A stretch of 9,787 nucleotides of DNA from an uncultured Collinsella sp. (lineage in GTDB: Bacteria; Actinomycetota; Coriobacteriia; Coriobacteriales; Coriobacteriaceae), in assembly GCA_900540095.1 (NCBI GenBank), contig UQEO01000071.1, positions 1 through 9,787 of the forward strand. Direction: 5' to 3'. The position numbers and the translations under genes were made by a program. Shown here piece after piece: positions 6,575 to 9,787 of this stretch (positions are counted from its first letter, which is position 1; the number at the start of each line of letters is the position of its first letter). The notes under the pieces were generated by a model. It had not been told where the DNA came from and searched no databases. It worked only from the letters and a program-made list of their open reading frames with translations.

Positions 6575-7267
6575 CTAAACTGCACATTCCTCATGTTCGG
6601 CATCGAGACGCGCCTTAACGGCATCGGCGGCGATGTGATACGAGAAGCCTTTGCCCATCAAAAACCGAACCAGTTTTTCGAATCCGCGCGTCTCTGGAAC
6701 ACGCCGCTTGGCGAGCAGGGCTGACGCACGCGCCAAATCGTCTTCGACGGCAAAATAATCCTCGGGATAACCGGGAATGTCAACGAGCACAACATGACGT
6801 CGCTTGAGCTCGGTCTCGATTTTGCGCTGTCCCCAACCGCGCCGCTTGCGTTCCTCGATAAAGTACGAGCAAAAGCGGTTCTCGTCTAAAAAGCGATACT
6901 CGGTGACGCGCTCGACGGCGAAATCAATCGCGGGCTGGCGAAAGCCGTAGCGAGCCAACTTGTCACGGACCTCACCCGTCGCATGGTCGCGGCGCGATAA
7001 CATCTCGGTCACCATGGTAAGTGCACATTTACGCTCGATGAGCTGCACCGCCTCACGAAAGTTGTCCCAATCACAGGGAAGATCGGGGCGGTTTTTGACA
7101 TACAGCCGCGCGACCCGCACGGGAATCCAAATGGACCGCTCAAAACCGCCCTCAAGCTCACAATCGATATGTGCGCAAGGCTTTTTGGACGCATACCCGC
7201 TCGAGAACGAGGAGGCCGCCTTCTTATCGGGAAAGACGACCGTGGCCTCGGTCACCGTATACGACAT
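6575..7267 (-). CDS. recX: RecX regulatory protein
   Basis: RecX binds RecA filaments and usually restrains RecA recombinase and coprotease activity. The 230-residue product carries RecX three-helix repeats: ALTMVTEMLSRRDHATGEVRDKLARYGF (82-109), the signature YRFLDENRFCSYFIEERKRRGWGQRKIETELKRR (124-157), and a third C-terminal repeat (about 178-222, ASALLAKRR...FLMGKGFSYHIAADAVKARL). About 80 residues precede the first repeat (AATVVFPDKK-like strands, then a basic segment), a longer N-terminus than in short RecX forms. The ATG is 11 nt after the recA stop with no terminator between, so it should be co-transcribed with recA and share its SOS control. No strong Shine-Dalgarno sequence is visible, which would keep RecX below RecA or make it depend on recA translation. 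Confidence 0.92.
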   Translation of the reverse strand: MSYTVTEATVVFPDKKAASSFSSGYASKKPCAHIDCELEGGFERSIWIPVRVARLYVKNRPDLPCDWDNFREAVQLIERKCALTMVTEMLSRRDHATGEVRDKLARYGFRQPAIDFAVERVTEYRFLDENRFCSYFIEERKRRGWGQRKIETELKRRHVVLVDIPGYPEDYFAVEDDLARASALLAKRRVPETRGFEKLVRFLMGKGFSYHIAADAVKARLDAEHEECAV

Positions 7268-7278
7268 GAGCGTAACCG

Positions 7279-8427
7279 CTACTCGTCGTCATCATCGAGC
7301 ATGGCGGAACCATCGATGGCGTAAAGCTCGTCAAACTCCTCAGGCGCAGGCTGATCGGTCAGCTCGACCTCGGACGGAGCATCGTCATCAAACTCAAGCC
7401 CGCAGGCAAGGCGGACCTTATGCTCAATCTCATCGGCGCAATCGGGGTGTTCGCGCAGGAAAGCCTTGGCGGCCTCGCGACCGTTGCCGAGCTTGTCCTC
7501 GCCATAGGCAAACCAGGAGCCCATCTTCTTGCAGATGCCGCACTCGACAGCCATGTCCAGAATCGAGCCCTCCTTAGAGATGCCCGTACCGTACATGATG
7601 TCGAACTCAGCAGAACGGAACGGAGCTGCCACCTTGTTCTTAACGACCTTGGCGCGCACGCGGTTACCGATAACCTCGTCCTTAAGCTTAATGCTGTCGA
7701 TACGACGAATGTCGATACGCACCGAAGAGAAGAACTTAAGGGCGCGGCCGCCCGTCGTAGTCTCGGGGTTGCCGAACATGACGCCGATCTTCTCACGCAG
7801 CTGGTTAATGAAGATGCACGTCGTGTTGGACTTGGACAGCGAGCCGGCGAGCTTGCGAAGAGCTTGGCTCATCAGGCGAGCCTGAAGACCGACCGTAGTG
7901 TCGCCGATTTCTCCCTCGATCTCGGCACGCGGGGTCAGCGCGGCGACGGAGTCGACGACGATGGCATCGATGGCGCCGGAACGCACGAGCATGTCAACGA
8001 TCTCGAGCGCCTGCTCACCCGTATCGGGCTGGGAAATGAGCACCTCGTCGATATCCACGCCGATGCGCGCGGCATACGTGGGATCGAGCGCGTGCTCGGC
8101 ATCGATAAATGCCACAACGCCGCCCATTGCCTGGGCCTCGGCCAAGATCTCGAGCGAAAGCGTCGTCTTACCGGAGGACTCGGGACCGTAGATCTCGACG
8201 ATTCGGCCGCGCGGCACGCCGCCGATACCCAGCGCGGCATCGAGGGCCAGGGCGCCCGTGGGAATGGCCTCGACCTCGAGCTCGGGACCACCGTCGCCGT
8301 ACCTCATGATGGAACCCTGGCCGAATTTCTTCTCGATCTCGGCCTTAGTGGTGGCGATCATCTCATCGCGCTCTTTACCCGTCGTGCGAGCATGAACGGT
8401 ACGTACGGGACCTGAATTCTTGGCCAT
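7279..8427 (-). CDS. recA: RecA recombinase
   Basis: RecA forms ATP-dependent filaments on single-stranded DNA, carries out strand exchange and triggers LexA self-cleavage. The 382 residues include an N-terminal oligomerisation segment with KKFGQGSIMRYGD (33-45), the Walker A GPESSGKTT (81-89), Walker B IVVDSV, loop 1 around EIGDTTVGLQARLMSQALRKL, FINQLREKIGVMFGNPETTTGGRALKF covering loop 2, and the C-terminal domain. It ends in a long acidic tail (EVELTDQPAPEEFDELYAIDG...DDDDE), making it about 30 residues longer than typical RecA. The ATG at 8427 is preceded by AGGAGG (8435-8440) at 7 nt; an upstream in-frame TTG at 8448 has no support. An SOS promoter lies directly upstream, recX follows at 11 nt, and cinA/pncC precedes it as in many Gram-positive bacteria. 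Confidence 0.98.
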   Translation of the reverse strand: MAKNSGPVRTVHARTTGKERDEMIATTKAEIEKKFGQGSIMRYGDGGPELEVEAIPTGALALDAALGIGGVPRGRIVEIYGPESSGKTTLSLEILAEAQAMGGVVAFIDAEHALDPTYAARIGVDIDEVLISQPDTGEQALEIVDMLVRSGAIDAIVVDSVAALTPRAEIEGEIGDTTVGLQARLMSQALRKLAGSLSKSNTTCIFINQLREKIGVMFGNPETTTGGRALKFFSSVRIDIRRIDSIKLKDEVIGNRVRAKVVKNKVAAPFRSAEFDIMYGTGISKEGSILDMAVECGICKKMGSWFAYGEDKLGNGREAAKAFLREHPDCADEIEHKVRLACGLEFDDDAPSEVELTDQPAPEEFDELYAIDGSAMLDDDDE

Positions 8428-8434
8428 GAATAGC

Positions 8435-8440
8435 CCTCCT
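8435..8440 (-). promoter_or_regulatory. strong Shine-Dalgarno sequence of recA
   Basis: AGGAGG on the minus strand, 7 nt before the ATG at 8427; it fixes the recA start. Confidence 0.88.
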
Positions 8441-8457
8441 CTTAACAACCTGCATCG

Positions 8458-8486
8458 ATAATAAACGAACGGCTGTTCGTGGTCAA
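8458..8486 (-). promoter_or_regulatory. recA promoter
   Basis: On the minus strand TTGACC (8481-8486, five of six) and TATTAT (8458-8463, five of six) are exactly 17 nt apart. Transcription would start near 8451, giving a leader of about 24 nt. The whole spacer is taken up by the LexA palindrome, the arrangement expected for tight SOS repression. Confidence 0.85.
8465..8480. promoter_or_regulatory. LexA (SOS) operator of recA
   Basis: ACGAACGGCTGTTCGT contains CGAAC-N4-GTTCG, the LexA/DinR box known from Bacillus and actinobacteria, as a perfect inverted repeat with 6-bp arms. Its position between the -35 and -10 of the recA promoter means bound LexA would block RNA polymerase. Confidence 0.92.
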
Positions 8487-8517
8487 CCGTTCAGGCCAAT
8501 CATATGCAGGCGGTCTT

Positions 8518-8579
8518 TCCAAAACCCAACCAAACGCCGACCAAACACTGACCAAATGCTTGACCACAAAGGACCAAAT
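8518..8579. repeat. phased direct repeat upstream of recA (TTTGGTC units, 11-bp period)
   Basis: Read on the plus strand, ACCAAA occurs at 8529, 8540, 8551 and 8573, with degenerate copies at 8518 (TCCAAA) and 8563 (ACCACA). Starts are 11, 11, 11, 12 and 10 bp apart, about one helical turn, so all copies face one side of the DNA. The minus-strand consensus is (A/G)TTTGGTC. The nearest unit lies about 30 bp upstream of the recA -35. Because 11 is not a multiple of 3, a repetitive peptide does not explain it. Confidence 0.7.
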
Positions 8580-8653
8580 ATGAACAAGGCAGGCAAAAAT
8601 ACATCTACAACCAGCACAAACGCCAAATGAGCCTAAGGTCCCCATCTCCACAA

Positions 8654-8677
8654 TTAAGGGGCTCGGAGGCCCCTTAA
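8654..8677 (-). terminator. hairpin after cinA, probable terminator
   Basis: TTAAGGGGC pairs with GCCCCTTAA (9 bp, four G-C pairs plus the closing C-G) around a loop of about 6 nt, beginning 7 nt after the cinA stop. On the minus strand the tail is only TTAATTG, so termination may be modest. It separates pgsA-cinA from the recA promoter. Confidence 0.6.
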
Positions 8678-8684
8678 AACACGT

Positions 8685-9215
8685 CTATTCCATAGAGTTG
8701 AGCACAAGGGCAATGCGACCCAATGCCTCCGTGACCGCATGGGCACGAACACACGAACGGTCACCCTCATAGTGGCAGCGCACAGAGTCCACGACCGGCA
8801 CGCCCCCATCGGCGGAACGATGCGCCCAGCCAATATAGAAAGTGCCCGCCGGATCGTCCTCAGTACCACCGCCGGGGCCGGCATAACCCGTTGCGCTCAC
8901 TGCAATATCGCTCTGGTACAGCTCCAGCGAACCCGACGCCATCTCGCGCGCAGTCTGGTGCGACACCGCAGTGTAGCGGTCGAGCGTCTCCTGCTCAACA
9001 CCCAGCACGCGATGCTTAATCTCATCGCAGTAGGTCACCGCACCGCCACGCAGCACCGCCGAGGCACCAGGGATATCGGCGATCGTCGAGGCGATCATGC
9101 CAGCTGTCAGAGATTCAGCCGTCGAAACCGTCACACCACGAAAGCTTGCACGCTCGACAATATCGCGTGCGAGCTCTTCGTTATGCGCGGCAATCTGCTC
9201 AAATGATTCCGTCAT
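8685..9215 (-). CDS. cinA: CinA C-terminal-domain protein, nicotinamide-nucleotide amidohydrolase (PncC type)
   Basis: Proteins of this family hydrolyse nicotinamide mononucleotide to nicotinate mononucleotide, recycling the NMN made by NAD-dependent DNA ligase. The 176-residue product is the stand-alone C-terminal domain: VSTAESLTAGMIASTIADIPGAS (30-52, with the conserved Ser35), GGAVTYCDEIKHRVLGV (57-73, with the Tyr and Lys of the family), AVSHQTAREMASG (83-95), SATGYAGPGGGTEDDPAGTFYIGW (107-130), and a C-terminal helix. The N-terminal MoaB-like domain of long CinA (over 400 residues) is absent, so pncC would be an equally good name. The ATG lies 12 nt after the pgsA stop and a hairpin follows the stop, suggesting a pgsA-cinA unit. 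In pneumococcus cinA is co-transcribed with recA; here the hairpin and the recA SOS promoter separate them. Confidence 0.93.
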   Translation of the reverse strand: MTESFEQIAAHNEELARDIVERASFRGVTVSTAESLTAGMIASTIADIPGASAVLRGGAVTYCDEIKHRVLGVEQETLDRYTAVSHQTAREMASGSLELYQSDIAVSATGYAGPGGGTEDDPAGTFYIGWAHRSADGGVPVVDSVRCHYEGDRSCVRAHAVTEALGRIALVLNSME

Positions 9216-9227
9216 GCCTACCAGGAC

Positions 9228-9787
9228 CTAGACGGAAAAGACTATCTTGCGGCAGTTCCAGAAGTACTGGGCGCCCGAGATAACGGTCAAGACAACGGCA
9301 ACGGCATACAGGAAGCGCGACACCGAGTAGATGCCGAGCGTCAGCGCCACCGGGCCAAGGTGCAAGCCGGCCATAGCAAAAACGCACAGGTAACCGCAGA
9401 TGGAAACCATCGTGGTTGCCGTCTTGTACTTGCCGAGCTTATCGGCTGCAACGACCACACCGGCCGCACTCGCGACCATGCGAAGGGCGCTCACCAGCAG
9501 CTCGCGGAACAGGATAATGAACACGGACCACACGGTCACCGCGCCAAAATCCAAGAACAGCAGCAAGGCCGAGAACACCAGCAGCTTGTCGGCGATGGGG
9601 TCCAAGAACTTGCCGAAATCGGTGATCTCGTTACGCGAGCGTGCCAGATAACCGTCGACCTTATCGGTGCACGACAGGATCACATACAGAATGAAGGCAG
9701 CGGCGGCGAGCGGGCCGTCAAAGGGGCTCCAATCCGTACCGGCAACACTCGCGTGAGACAGAGCCCAGACGATCATGCTGATCGGCC
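9228..9787 (-). CDS. pgsA: CDP-diacylglycerol-glycerol-3-phosphate 3-phosphatidyltransferase, 5' end outside the window
   Basis: PgsA makes phosphatidylglycerol phosphate from CDP-diacylglycerol and glycerol 3-phosphate in the cytoplasmic membrane, the committed step to phosphatidylglycerol and cardiolipin. The frame is open to the window edge; the Met codon at 9774-9776 is not taken as the start because the residues before it (PIS) continue the family's RILxxP-type first helix. The CDP-alcohol phosphatidyltransferase signature D-x2-DG-x2-AR-x8-G-x3-D-x3-D is complete: DKVDGYLARSRNEITDFG followed by KFLDPIAD. Hydrophobic segments before and after it (AAAAFILYVILSC, LLVFSALLLFLDFGAVTVWSVFIILF, MVSICGYLCVFAMAGL, FLYAVAVVLTVI) fit a multi-pass membrane protein. 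About 15-20 N-terminal residues are probably missing. The exact family member is inferred from length and from its place next to cinA/recA, where pgsA is common. Confidence 0.9.
   Translation of the reverse strand, partial: PISMIVWALSHASVAGTDWSPFDGPLAAAAFILYVILSCTDKVDGYLARSRNEITDFGKFLDPIADKLLVFSALLLFLDFGAVTVWSVFIILFRELLVSALRMVASAAGVVVAADKLGKYKTATTMVSICGYLCVFAMAGLHLGPVALTLGIYSVSRFLYAVAVVLTVISGAQYFWNCRKIVFSV

Noticed and set aside
7420..8415. A 331-codon open frame on the plus strand opposite recA
   Set aside because: It is the antisense of highly biased recA codons, with no family resemblance or ribosome site.
8483..8493. A second GAAC half-site next to the recA -35
   Set aside because: Only one half of the LexA box is present and no GTTCG lies at the required spacing.
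8442..8651. A 69-codon minus-strand frame just upstream of recA
   Set aside because: It covers the recA promoter, LexA box and phased repeats, and has no family resemblance. The regulatory reading explains the sequence better.

Overview
The window is a stretch of bacterial chromosome in which every convincing gene lies on the minus strand, so transcription runs from position 9787 down to 1. Moderately high GC, the gene order pgsA-cinA(pncC)-recA-recX-rny-(GHKL ATPase)-spoVS-miaB-miaA-hflX, and a CGAAC-N4-GTTCG LexA box suggest an actinobacterium of class Coriobacteriia. A Collinsella-like gut organism is my best guess, from gene order and protein character only.

Layout in transcription order. 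(1) 9787-8685: the 3' part of pgsA (phospholipid synthesis) and a stand-alone CinA C-terminal domain/NMN amidohydrolase, closed by a hairpin at 8654-8677. (2) 8684-8428: a 257-bp intergenic region with an SOS-type recA promoter. A perfect LexA palindrome fills the spacer between -35 and -10, and a helically phased run of TTTGGTC-like direct repeats lies upstream. (3) 8427-6575: recA and recX, 11 nt apart, probably one SOS-induced unit. (4) 6574-6318: 257 bp holding a good sigma-A-type promoter and a roughly 160-nt rny leader with two terminator-like hairpins. (5) 6317-3680: rny (RNase Y) and, one base after its stop, a GHKL-fold ATPase of unknown function. (6) 3679-3288: a short promoter region with an 18-bp perfect palindrome, then spoVS. 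(7) 3238-31: miaB, miaA and hflX, joined by TAATG stop/start overlaps.

The first half concerns DNA repair (RecA, its regulator RecX, and CinA/PncC, which often neighbours RecA). The second half concerns RNA: mRNA decay (RNase Y), an Alba-like predicted nucleic-acid-binding protein (SpoVS), tRNA ms2i6A37 synthesis (MiaA then MiaB), and a ribosome-associated GTPase (HflX).

The points most worth attention are the hflX frame that stops in the middle of its GTPase domain, the unassigned ATPase with MutL/GyrB-like motifs between rny and spoVS, the 11-bp-phased repeat upstream of recA, and the structured rny leader. No RNA genes, insertion sequences or CRISPR arrays were seen, and no gene-free stretch exceeds 300 bases.
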